The notes under the pieces: model-generated
The model's input: the letters and a program-made list of their open reading frames with translations, nothing else
What the model was told of the DNA's origin: nothing
Database searches by the model: none
NCBI RefSeq assembly: GCF_000720475.1
Contig: NZ_JOAP01000110.1
Span: forward strand, 1-5,840
Origin: Streptomyces aureocirculatus
GTDB taxonomy: Bacteria > Actinomycetota > Actinomycetes > Streptomycetales > Streptomycetaceae
DNA: 5,840 bases
Direction of reading: 5' to 3'
Shown here: positions 1 to 5,360 of the stretch, one piece after another
Layout of the letters: every line of letters begins with the position of its first letter
Position numbering within the stretch: the first letter of the stretch is position 1
Position numbers and translations under genes: made by a program

Positions 1-6
1 GAGAAA

Positions 7-54
7 AGCCCGTCCGGCGATTGAGGACGAGGCCGCAGGCCGGGAGAGGGCGGG
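7..54 (+). repeat. Long-form Streptomyces intergenic repeat, left copy
   Basis: The copy begins with the core AGCCCGTCCGGCGATTGAGG and continues into GACGAGG, GGCCGCAGGCC (a GGCC/GGCC mini-stem) and a G-rich tail. It matches the last 48 bases of the window (5793-5840) in the same orientation except for one substitution and two single-base indels, and matches 5289-5336 in inverted orientation. It lies past the 3' end of the minus-strand membrane protein gene. Read on the minus strand, CGTCC/GGACG (11-15 with 25-29) can form a 5-bp stem followed by a run of four T (positions 7-4), so it could act as a weak terminator for that gene. The repeat identity is certain; the terminator role is inference. 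Confidence 0.85.
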
Positions 55-63
55 TGGGTGGGG
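42..63 (+). other. Potential G-quadruplex
   Basis: Five runs of at least three G lie at 42-44, 48-50, 52-54, 56-58 and 60-63, separated by AGA, C, T and T. The short loops fit the canonical quadruplex pattern. The element forms the tail of the left repeat copy. Whether it folds in vivo is unknown. Confidence 0.55.
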
Positions 64-66
64 AAG

Positions 67-92
67 AGCCCGGCCGGTGGTTGAGGGTGCGG
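67..92 (+). repeat. Degenerate copy of the intergenic repeat
   Basis: Starts AGCCCGGCCGGTGGTTGAGG, a diverged version of the core seen at 7-26, 60 bp after the first copy and in the same orientation. It ends 18 bp from the stop codon of the minus-strand gene. The divergence suggests an old copy. Confidence 0.6.
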
Positions 93-120
93 GTGTCTGG
101 GGGCGGGGGTCAGGTTGGGG
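91..120 (+). other. Potential G-quadruplex over the brkB stop codon
   Basis: G-runs at 91-93, 99-103, 105-109 and 117-120 with loops of 5, 1 and 7 nt fit the canonical pattern. The G-rich strand is the template strand for the membrane protein gene and the element overlaps its stop codon (110-112), so any fold would form in DNA or an antisense RNA, not in the mRNA. Confidence 0.4.
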
Positions 121-1246
121 GGTCGTCTTCGTGGCGCTTGGCGTGGTGGTGGGTGCGGAGGCGGGACGTGACATCGTCGGGGGGCAGAAAGCGGGACCAC
201 CGCTCGGGGAACTCCGAGGGCATATCGGGATCGTCGGGATCCTCGGCGGCCCGCGCGGCGGCAGCACGAGCGACGAACTCCGCAGCCCGAGCCTCCCGCA
301 CCCGCTCATTGGCCTCCCGCGCCGAAGCAGTGGCAAGAGAGGGCCACACCCGGTCTATGGCGGCGTTCACCGCGGCGCCGACCAGCACCGCGAACGCCGA
401 CACCCCGATCCACAGCAGCACGGCGACGGGCGCGGCGAGGGAGCCGTAGATGGTGGGCCCCTCCACGGTGCTGGTGAGGTAGATGCGCAGCAGGAAGCTG
501 CCGAGCACCCACATGCCGAGGGCGATCAGCGCACCCGGCATGTCCTCCACCCACGGCGACCGCACCGGCACTGACACGTGGTACAGCGTCGTCAGGAACA
601 CGATGGACAGGAGCGTGACGACCGGCCAGTACAGGACCTGGACCACCGTCGCCGAGCCCGGCACGAGCTTCACCACCGCGTCGGGCCCCGCCACCATCAG
701 CGGCAGCGCCACGGAGCCGATGACGAGGGCGACGAGGAAGAGGCCGAAGGCGAGCAGCCGGGTGCGCACGATGCCCCGGGCGCCGTCGAGCCCGTACATG
801 ACGGTGATGGTGTCGATGAAGACGTTGACGGCGCGCGAGCCCGACCAGAGGGCGAAAAGGAACCCTATCGAGATCACGTCGGGGCGCCCGACCTTCACGA
901 CGTCCTCCAGGATCGGCTGCGCGATCTCACGGACGCCCTTGTCGGACAGGATGGTGCGGGAGGCTTCCAGGATGTTGTTCTGGACACTGGTGATGGTGTC
1001 GGCGCCGGTCCACCGGTCGACGTACGCGAGCAGACCGATGAGGCTCAGGAGCAGCGGCGGCACGGACAGGAGCGTGAAGAACGCCGCTTCGGCCGCAAGC
1101 CCGAGGACGCGGTACTCGATGCAGGAGTTGACGGTGTCCTTCAGCAGCAGCCAGGCGGTCCTGCGCTTGGAGACGTTGCGATAGAGAGCGCGGGCCCGAT
1201 TCCAGCGGCCGTGTGGCCGCCCGGGTGTTTCTTTTGCCTGGTGCAC
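110..1246 (-). CDS. YihY/BrkB family inner membrane protein
   Basis: 378 residues. The family was once annotated as ribonuclease BN by mistake; its members are polytopic membrane proteins of uncertain, possibly transport-related, function. About six hydrophobic segments are visible near residues 48-72, 125-146, 165-190, 203-225, 238-260 and 268-295. Family-like blocks include EYRVLGLAAEAAFFTLLS in the first segment, ALWSGSRAVN before residue 145, and TIYGSLAAPVAVLLW in the last. The C-terminal ~85 residues are polar: an Ala/Arg/Glu-rich helix, then a Pro/Asp/His-rich tail (THHHAKRHED), probably cytoplasmic. The only usable start is GTG at 1246; no other ATG, GTG or TTG occurs in frame among the first ~40 codons. 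It lies inside an AAGGAGGTG sequence, so normal Shine-Dalgarno spacing is impossible; TACGGT 6 nt upstream suggests a leaderless mRNA. It diverges from the aidB-like gene. Family assignment is firm, exact function unknown. Confidence 0.93.
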   Translation of the reverse strand: MHQAKETPGRPHGRWNRARALYRNVSKRRTAWLLLKDTVNSCIEYRVLGLAAEAAFFTLLSVPPLLLSLIGLLAYVDRWTGADTITSVQNNILEASRTILSDKGVREIAQPILEDVVKVGRPDVISIGFLFALWSGSRAVNVFIDTITVMYGLDGARGIVRTRLLAFGLFLVALVIGSVALPLMVAGPDAVVKLVPGSATVVQVLYWPVVTLLSIVFLTTLYHVSVPVRSPWVEDMPGALIALGMWVLGSFLLRIYLTSTVEGPTIYGSLAAPVAVLLWIGVSAFAVLVGAAVNAAIDRVWPSLATASAREANERVREARAAEFVARAAAARAAEDPDDPDMPSEFPERWSRFLPPDDVTSRLRTHHHAKRHEDDPPT

Positions 1247-1251
1247 CTCCT

Positions 1252-1258
1252 TACCGTA
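1252..1258. promoter_or_regulatory. Overlapping divergent -10 boxes between brkB and aidB
   Basis: TACCGTA is a pseudo-palindrome centred on base 1255. On the plus strand TACCGT (1252-1257) is a TAnnnT -10 box ending 6 nt before the ATG at 1264. On the minus strand TACGGT (1258-1253) ends 6 nt before the GTG at 1246. Both start codons therefore begin 9 bp from the same base pair and 18 bp apart. No convincing -35 is seen on either strand; TTTCTT at 1228-1233 is a weak plus-strand candidate with an 18-bp spacer. The motifs are seen directly; promoter activity and leaderless transcription are inferred. The plus-strand gene has no Shine-Dalgarno, which agrees with this reading. Confidence 0.55.
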
Positions 1259-1263
1259 GCGGC

Positions 1264-2898
1264 ATGGCAGCCACCACCCACACAGTGACCAACCAGGCTC
1301 CGCCCCTGGTGGGATATGACGTCTTCACGTGCGACCGTGCCCTCGCGGAGGGCGTCGAGCGGCACCTGGACCCGGGCCTGCTCGACGCGGCGCGCACGGA
1401 GCTCTCCCACCTCGGCCGCACCGCGGGTTCCGCGCAGGCCCAGGAGTGGGGGGTGCTCGCCAACGAGAATCCACCCGTTCTGCACACGCACGACCGGTAC
1501 GGCAACCGCATCGACGAGGTGACCTTCCACCCCGCCTGGCACCGGCTGCTGGGCAAGGCGGTGGCCGCGGGCCTCACCTCGGCCTGGAACCGGCCGGGCG
1601 GGCATGTGCGGCGCGCGGCGGGCTTCCTGGTGTGGACCCAGACCGAGGGCGGCCACGGCTGCCCGGTGTCGATGACCCACGCGGCGGTGCCCGCTCTGCG
1701 CGCCGACCCCCGCCTCGCCGCCGAGTGGGAGCCGCGGCTCACCTCCACCGTGTACGACGAGGGGCTGCGGCCCGCCGCGCGGAAAGCGGGCGCGCTCTTC
1801 GGTATGGGCATGACGGAGAAACAGGGCGGCAGCGACGTCCGTGCGAATACGACACGGGCGCGGGCCCTCGCCGAGGACGGCACCTATGAACTCGTCGGGC
1901 ACAAGTGGTTCTGTTCCGCGCCGATGTCCGACGGATTTCTCGTGCTCGCGCAGGCCGAGGCCGGGCTCACATGTTTTCTGGTGCCACGCGTCCTGGACGA
2001 CGGAACTCGGAACGCATTCGCGATCCAGCGCCTCAAGAACAAACTCGGGAACAAGTCGAACGCCTCCAGCGAAGTCGAATTCGACGGCACCTGGGCGCGC
2101 CGGGTCGGCGAGGAGGGGCGCGGGGTGCGCACCATCATCGGCATGGTGGCGGCGACCCGGCTCGACTGTGTCATCGGCTCCGCCGCCCTGATGCGGCAGG
2201 CGGTCGCGCAGGCCGTGCACCACGCCACGTACCGGGAGGCGTTCGGCGGCAAGCTCGTCGACAAGCCGCTGATGCGCAACGTCCTTGCCGACCTGGCGCT
2301 GGAGTCGGAGGCGGCGACGACGCTCGCGCTGCGCCTCGCGGCCGCCTACGACGACGGGGGCGAGCGGGAGCAGGCGTTCCTGCGGCTCGCCGTGCCGGCC
2401 GCGAAGTACTGGGTGACCAAGCGGTGCACGCCGCTCGCGGCCGAGGCCCTGGAGTGTCTCGGCGGCAACGGCTATGTGGAGGACTCCGGGATGCCGCGGC
2501 TGCTGCGCGAGTCGCCGCTGAACTCGATCTGGGAGGGCTCCGGCAACGTCCAGGCGCTCGACGTGCTGCGCGCGTTGCAGCGTGAGCCGCAGGCGCTCAA
2601 CGCCTTCCTGGAGGAGGTGGGTGCGGCGCGCGGCGCCGACCACCGTCTGGACGGCGCGATCAAGGCGCTGCTCACCGAACTCGCCGATCTGGACGGCATC
2701 GAGGCGCGGGCCCGGCGGCTCGTGGAGCGGATGGCGCTGGTCCTTCAGGGTTCGCTGCTCGTGCGGTACGCGCCGCCCGCGGTGGCCGACGCGTTCTGCG
2801 CCTCACGGCTGGGCGGCGACTGGGGTGCGGCGTTCGGCACGCTGCCGCACAGCCTGGATCTGGGAGCCGTGGTGGAGCGGGCCGCCGTACAACTGTGA
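1264..2898 (+). CDS. aidB: AidB-like acyl-CoA dehydrogenase family flavoprotein
   Basis: 544 residues; E. coli AidB is 541. AidB is an FAD-binding member of the acyl-CoA dehydrogenase superfamily, induced in the Ada alkylation response in E. coli; it binds DNA through its C-terminal domain and has only weak dehydrogenase activity. From memory the sequence follows E. coli AidB along its length: THTVTNQ near the N-terminus, FGMGMTEKQGGSDV at 179-192, VGHKWFCSAPMSD at 211-223, LKNKLGNKSNASSEVEF in the flavin domain, and NSIWEGSGN at 420-428. E424 aligns with the usual catalytic glutamate position of the superfamily. The ATG at 1264 is chosen because the AidB N-terminus begins there; a GTG 51 bp upstream would add unrelated residues and overlap brkB. 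No Shine-Dalgarno precedes it, and a -10-like TACCGT sits 6 nt upstream, so it may be leaderless. No ada, alkA or alkB lies in the window. Codons 1783-2079 use unusually many A/T-ending codons. A conventional acyl-CoA dehydrogenase role remains possible. Confidence 0.94.
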   Translation: MAATTHTVTNQAPPLVGYDVFTCDRALAEGVERHLDPGLLDAARTELSHLGRTAGSAQAQEWGVLANENPPVLHTHDRYGNRIDEVTFHPAWHRLLGKAVAAGLTSAWNRPGGHVRRAAGFLVWTQTEGGHGCPVSMTHAAVPALRADPRLAAEWEPRLTSTVYDEGLRPAARKAGALFGMGMTEKQGGSDVRANTTRARALAEDGTYELVGHKWFCSAPMSDGFLVLAQAEAGLTCFLVPRVLDDGTRNAFAIQRLKNKLGNKSNASSEVEFDGTWARRVGEEGRGVRTIIGMVAATRLDCVIGSAALMRQAVAQAVHHATYREAFGGKLVDKPLMRNVLADLALESEAATTLALRLAAAYDDGGEREQAFLRLAVPAAKYWVTKRCTPLAAEALECLGGNGYVEDSGMPRLLRESPLNSIWEGSGNVQALDVLRALQREPQALNAFLEEVGAARGADHRLDGAIKALLTELADLDGIEARARRLVERMALVLQGSLLVRYAPPAVADAFCASRLGGDWGAAFGTLPHSLDLGAVVERAAVQL

Positions 2899-2936
2899 CG
2901 TACCGGGGCACCCCGGGCGTGCGGGGCACTGTCACA

Positions 2937-2976
2937 GGGGTGGTGCCGCGCCGACACGGCACCACCCCCGGTTTTC
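2937..2976 (+). terminator. Rho-independent terminator after aidB
   Basis: A perfect 12-bp stem, GGGGTGGTGCCG (2937-2948) with CGGCACCACCCC (2957-2968), encloses an 8-nt loop and is followed by CGG and four T (2972-2975). It lies 38 bp after the aidB stop codon, with no gene between. The stem is very strong and the T-run short, as is common in Streptomyces. Confidence 0.85.
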
Positions 2977-3020
2977 GGGTCCCGACGGGACGCACGCCAC
3001 GCGGAGCGGCGCACGGCCAA

Positions 3021-3103
3021 GTTTCAAACACCGCACGACTGTTCGCCAGAGTTGCAGAAGGTTGCAACCCCGCACGATGCGTGTGGTCCGGGTTTGCACC
3101 ACC
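3021..3103 (+). promoter_or_regulatory. Repeated operator-like elements upstream of the GAF regulator
   Basis: GTTTCAAACACCGCACGA (3021-3038) and GTTGCAACCCCGCACGA (3061-3077) are near-copies 40 bp apart. Each starts with a small palindrome (GTTTCAAAC and GTTGCAAC) and ends in CCGCACGA. The second palindrome extends to GGTTGCAACC (3060-3069). GTTGCA also occurs at 3051-3056, exactly 10 bp before the second copy, and a looser relative, GTTTGCACC, lies near 3092-3100. The block is ~95-175 bp upstream of the regulator start and after the aidB terminator, so it probably serves the regulator. Binding by the regulator itself is inference. No clear -35/-10 pair was found. Confidence 0.45.
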
Positions 3104-3181
3104 TGAAGGAAGCACGTCCTTCCGCGTGTCGGGGAAGGGCACGATGGATGCCGTGTCCCCCTCTGTCGGCGGGCTCGGAGC

Positions 3182-3188
3182 GGGAGGA
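3182..3188 (+). promoter_or_regulatory. Ribosome binding site fixing the regulator start
   Basis: GGGAGGA ends 7 nt before ATG at 3196. This favours 3196 over the in-frame ATG at 3052, which lies inside the operator-like repeat region. GTG at 3193 is also in frame and only one codon earlier. Confidence 0.8.
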
Positions 3189-3195
3189 ACCGGTG

Positions 3196-4515
3196 ATGAA
3201 CACGCAGGCGACGTTCGATCTCGAACGCCTGACCGCGGTGAACGCCGCGCAGGCCGCGCGGCTGCTGCGTGAGGTGCGGGACGCCAGGATCGCGGGGCGG
3301 CACCCGCGCGTCGGCCCCCGGCCGGTGATCGGCGCGTCCTGGGACCGCATGCTGGCGAGCGGCGTCGACCCCGAGCACGACCATCGCGCGGGCATGCTGA
3401 GCACCGATGAGGTGGAGCGGCGGCGGCAGGCGTCACCGCTGCGGCACGTCCTGCCCGTGCTGCGCGAGGGTCTCCTGTCGGTCGCGGACGTCGCCCAGCA
3501 CATCATGGTCGTCGCGGACGCGGAGGGGCGGCTGCTTTGGCGTGAGGGCAACAGGTCGGTGCTGCGGATGGCCGACGGGCACGGTTTCGAGGTGGGGGCC
3601 GACTGGCGCGAGAGCATCGTCGGCACGAACGGCATCGGCACACCCCTGGTCGCCCGGCGCCCCCTCCAGGTGTTCTCCGCCGAGCACTTCGTCCGCACCC
3701 ATCACCTGTGGACCTGCACCGGTGCGCCGATCACCGACCCGCGGGACGGGCGGTTGCTCGGCGTCGTGGACATCAGCGGGCCGCTCGACACCATGCATCC
3801 GGCGACCCTGGCCCTGGTGGGCTCGGTCGCCAAGCTCGCCGAGGCGCGGTTGCGCGAGCAGCATCTGACCGCCCTGGACAAGCTGCGTTCGGTGGCCGCG
3901 CCGGTCCTCGCCCGCCTCGGCGGGAGGGCGGTCGCGGTGGACACCCACGGCTGGACGGCCGCGGTCACCGGCATGCCACCGCCGGGACGCGTCACGCTGC
4001 CCAAGTCCTTCGCGGACGGCCGGGCCTGGCTGCCCGCGCTCGGCAGGTGCACGGTGGCGCCGCTGCCCGGGGGCTGGCTGCTGCGCTTCGACGACGGCGG
4101 CGGGGCCGGTTCCGCCGAGCCGCACGGGGCGGGGGTGCCCGTCGCCACCCGGGTCGTGGTGGACGTCGGCGGCTCACACCGCTGGACGGTCACCGTCACC
4201 GGCAGCGCGGGCTGCTGGACGCACGAACTCACCCCCCGGCACGCCGAGTTGCTCTACCTCCTCGCGGTGAGCCGGGCGGGGCGGACCGCCGCCGGGCTCG
4301 CCGAGGACCTGTTCGGCGACCCGGGGCGTACGGTGACGGTCCGCGCGGAGCTGTCCCGCGTCCGGCGCTATCTGGGCGGGCTGCTCGCGCACCGCCCGTA
4401 CCGCTTCCACGAGGACGCCGACGTCGAGCTGGTCCTGGCCGCCGACCCGTCCCGGCTCCTGCCGCAGTCGCTTGCCCCCGCGGTGGTGCGCGCGCGGGCG
4501 GCGACGGTGCCTTGA
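3196..4515 (+). CDS. GAF-domain transcriptional regulator (AcoR/DhaR-like sensor)
   Basis: 439 residues, cytoplasmic. The N-terminal half resembles the sensor of AcoR/DhaR-type activators, which respond to small molecules such as acetoin or dihydroxyacetone-pathway signals: VIGASWDRML near residues 45-54, then a GAF domain about 85-225 with IMVVADAEGRLLWREG, SIVGTNGIGTPL (140-151), VFSAEHF, HHLWTCTGAPITDPRDG and LLGVVDISG. The AAA+ sigma-54 ATPase and Fis-type helix-turn-helix of AcoR are absent. After a middle region (about 230-335) of no recognised fold, residues about 343-415 (HELTPRHAELLYLLAVSRAG, AEDLFGD, VRAELSRVRRYLGG) look like a winged-helix DNA-binding domain. The start is set by GGGAGGA at 3182-3188. 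Repeated operator-like elements upstream suggest autoregulation. Ligand and targets are unknown; from memory, relatives in Streptomyces often sit near aldehyde dehydrogenase genes, none of which is in this window. Confidence 0.88.
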   Translation: MNTQATFDLERLTAVNAAQAARLLREVRDARIAGRHPRVGPRPVIGASWDRMLASGVDPEHDHRAGMLSTDEVERRRQASPLRHVLPVLREGLLSVADVAQHIMVVADAEGRLLWREGNRSVLRMADGHGFEVGADWRESIVGTNGIGTPLVARRPLQVFSAEHFVRTHHLWTCTGAPITDPRDGRLLGVVDISGPLDTMHPATLALVGSVAKLAEARLREQHLTALDKLRSVAAPVLARLGGRAVAVDTHGWTAAVTGMPPPGRVTLPKSFADGRAWLPALGRCTVAPLPGGWLLRFDDGGGAGSAEPHGAGVPVATRVVVDVGGSHRWTVTVTGSAGCWTHELTPRHAELLYLLAVSRAGRTAAGLAEDLFGDPGRTVTVRAELSRVRRYLGGLLAHRPYRFHEDADVELVLAADPSRLLPQSLAPAVVRARAATVP

Positions 4516-4534
4516 CGGGGTTCCGGCCGCCCTG

Positions 4535-4563
4535 GCCGACTGACACGAGTCACACCGGTCGGC
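4535..4563 (+). terminator. Weak bulged hairpin after the regulator gene
   Basis: GCCGAC (4535-4540) pairs with GTCGGC (4558-4563), and TGAC (4541-4544) pairs with GTCA (4549-4552) around an ACGA loop, leaving a 5-nt bulge on the 3' side. It lies 20 bp after the regulator stop. There is no T-run, so termination is only possible; read-through into the acetyltransferase gene cannot be excluded. Confidence 0.3.
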
Positions 4564-4568
4564 ACCAG

Positions 4569-4607
4569 CCCCGTCCTCCTCCCTCGGCGTCTCCCCCGGT
4601 CCCCCTT
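4569..4607 (+). other. Pyrimidine-rich tract before the GNAT gene
   Basis: The strand is almost all C and T, with only four G. The minus strand carries four G-runs (5, 5, 3 and 4 G) with loops of about 3, 9 and 8 nt, longer than the usual quadruplex limit. It lies in the 127-bp gap between the regulator and acetyltransferase genes. No function can be assigned. Confidence 0.3.
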
Positions 4608-4625
4608 GGCCGGGCGGAGGCGCCC

Positions 4626-4637
4626 ATGATTGCCTGA
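4626..4637 (+). other. Three-codon mini-ORF with its own Shine-Dalgarno
   Basis: ATG ATT GCC TGA (Met-Ile-Ala-stop) follows GGAGG at 4616-4620 with a 5-nt spacer, the best ribosome site in this gap. Its stop ends 5 nt before the acetyltransferase ATG at 4643, which has no close Shine-Dalgarno of its own. Termination-reinitiation from the mini-ORF could load ribosomes on the downstream gene. The sequence is seen; coupling is inferred and chance is possible. Confidence 0.35.
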
Positions 4638-4642
4638 CCGGC

Positions 4643-5212
4643 ATGAGCATCACTGTCACCACCTGGTCCCTCGAACAGACCTCGCCCACGGACCTGCTTC
4701 CGGCCGCCGCCCCCGACGGCGATGTACGGATCGTCCGGGCCGAGGTGCCCTCGCCGGAGTTCAGCCGGTTCCTCTACTCCGCGGTCGGCGGCGACATCGC
4801 CTGGGTGGACCGGCTCTCCCTGAGCCACGGGCAGTGGCTCGAGCACCTGACGCGGCCCGGCGTGGAGACGTGGGTCGCCTACGACCGGGGGACTCCCGCG
4901 GGGTACGTGGAGCTGGACCCGCAGGACGACGGTGTCGTGGAGATCGTCTACTTCGGGCTGATCCCCGCGTTCCGGGGGCGGCGCATCGGGGGTCATCTCC
5001 TGTCGTACGGGGCCGCTCGCGCGTGGGATCTCGCGGAGCGGTGGTTTGGGCGGGCGGCCACGAAGAGGGTGTGGCTGCACACGTGCAGCCTCGACGGGGA
5101 GCACGCCATGGACAACTACCTGCGGCGCGGGTTCCGTCTCTTCGACACTGAGGTCTCCCACCAGCAGGAGCAGCCCACCCCCGGCCCGTGGCCCGGCGCC
5201 CACAACACCTGA
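4643..5212 (+). CDS. GNAT family N-acetyltransferase
   Basis: 189 residues. GNAT enzymes move an acetyl group from acetyl-CoA to an amine on a small molecule, peptide or protein; the substrate here is unknown. The core is visible: GTPAGYVELDPQDDGVVEIVYFGLIPAFRGRRIGGHLL, in segments. The EIVYFGLIP strand is followed by the acetyl-CoA loop R111-G-R-R-I-G116 and helix GGHLL, and the end has HTCSLDGEHAMDNYLRRGFRLF, the usual C-terminal GNAT pattern. The fourth position of the loop consensus (R/Q-x-x-G-x-G/A) is Arg114 rather than Gly, a variation within the family. The final ~20 residues are Gln/Pro/Gly-rich and probably disordered. ATG at 4643 gives the family-sized product; the nearest strong Shine-Dalgarno (4616-4620) is 22 nt away and serves the mini-ORF at 4626 better. 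It may be cotranscribed with the regulator or have its own promoter. Confidence 0.9.
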   Translation: MSITVTTWSLEQTSPTDLLPAAAPDGDVRIVRAEVPSPEFSRFLYSAVGGDIAWVDRLSLSHGQWLEHLTRPGVETWVAYDRGTPAGYVELDPQDDGVVEIVYFGLIPAFRGRRIGGHLLSYGAARAWDLAERWFGRAATKRVWLHTCSLDGEHAMDNYLRRGFRLFDTEVSHQQEQPTPGPWPGAHNT

Positions 5213-5230
5213 CGGCCGCCCGCTGCACCG

Positions 5231-5273
5231 CCTGTCGGCCCTGCGGTCCTCGTCCTCAATCGCCGGACGGGCT
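5231..5273 (-). repeat. Inverted long-form intergenic repeat, copy 1 after GNAT
   Basis: The reverse complement begins AGCCCGTCCGGCGATTGAGG followed by GACGAGGACCGCAGGGCC, resembling the long form at 7-54 but diverged in its tail. It starts about 20 bp after the GNAT stop codon. Read along the plus strand, the CGTCC/GGACG mini-stem (5251-5255 with 5265-5269) is followed by GGCTCTTTT (5270-5278), so it could help end the acetyltransferase transcript. Confidence 0.75.
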
Positions 5274-5288
5274 CTTTTCCCCCACCCG

Positions 5289-5336
5289 CCCGCCCTTCCC
5301 GGCCTGACGGCCTTGTCCTCAAGCGCCGGACGGGCT
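5289..5336 (-). repeat. Inverted long-form repeat, 47/48 match to the window end
   Basis: The reverse complement matches 5793-5840 at 47 of 48 bases, the single difference being GGCGCTTGAGG versus GGCGATTGAGG. It carries the GGCC GTCA GGCC mini-stem and G-rich tail. Together the two copies form inverted repeats around the tandem array. The boundary of the right copy is the window edge, so the identity may run further. Confidence 0.85.
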
Positions 5337-5360
5337 GAGACCAGCCCACCCGGCGCTTGA
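5319..5360. other. Hairpin where repeat orientation reverses
   Basis: TCAAGCGCCGGACGGGCT (5319-5336) and AGCCCACCCGGCGCTTGA (5343-5360) pair at 16 of 18 positions around a 6-nt loop (GAGACC). It arises because an inverted repeat copy abuts a direct copy. It lies about 110 bp after the GNAT stop and has no following T-run, so a bidirectional terminator or mRNA-end stabiliser is possible but unproven. Confidence 0.55.

Noticed and set aside
1213..1263. Upstream GTG start for aidB adding 17 residues
   Set aside because: The extension would overlap the 5' end of brkB and is not part of the AidB N-terminus, which aligns from the ATG at 1264.
483..1288. Plus-strand open frames antisense to the membrane protein gene
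   Set aside because: Charged, low-complexity shadows; the minus-strand frame gives clear transmembrane segments and BrkB family blocks.
1141..2643. 500-codon minus-strand open frame antisense to aidB
   Set aside because: High-GC shadow of aidB: the plus-strand frame matches AidB end to end, whereas this frame has low-complexity Arg/Gly/Pro composition.
3077..3106. Nine-codon ORF (MRVVRVCTT) as a possible leader peptide
   Set aside because: No ribosome site at usable spacing, no -10 box for a leaderless start and no terminator/antiterminator pair before the regulator. Chance is the simpler explanation.
3052..3195. Upstream in-frame start for the GAF regulator adding 48 residues
   Set aside because: The extension lies over the operator-like repeats, has no ribosome site and has non-domain composition; ATG 3196 has a well-placed GGGAGGA.
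4606..4643. Leaderless promoter for the GNAT gene using CATGAT (4625-4630)
   Set aside because: The box ends 12 nt before the ATG, too far for a leaderless start, and the only -35-like TTGGCC leaves a 13-bp spacer.
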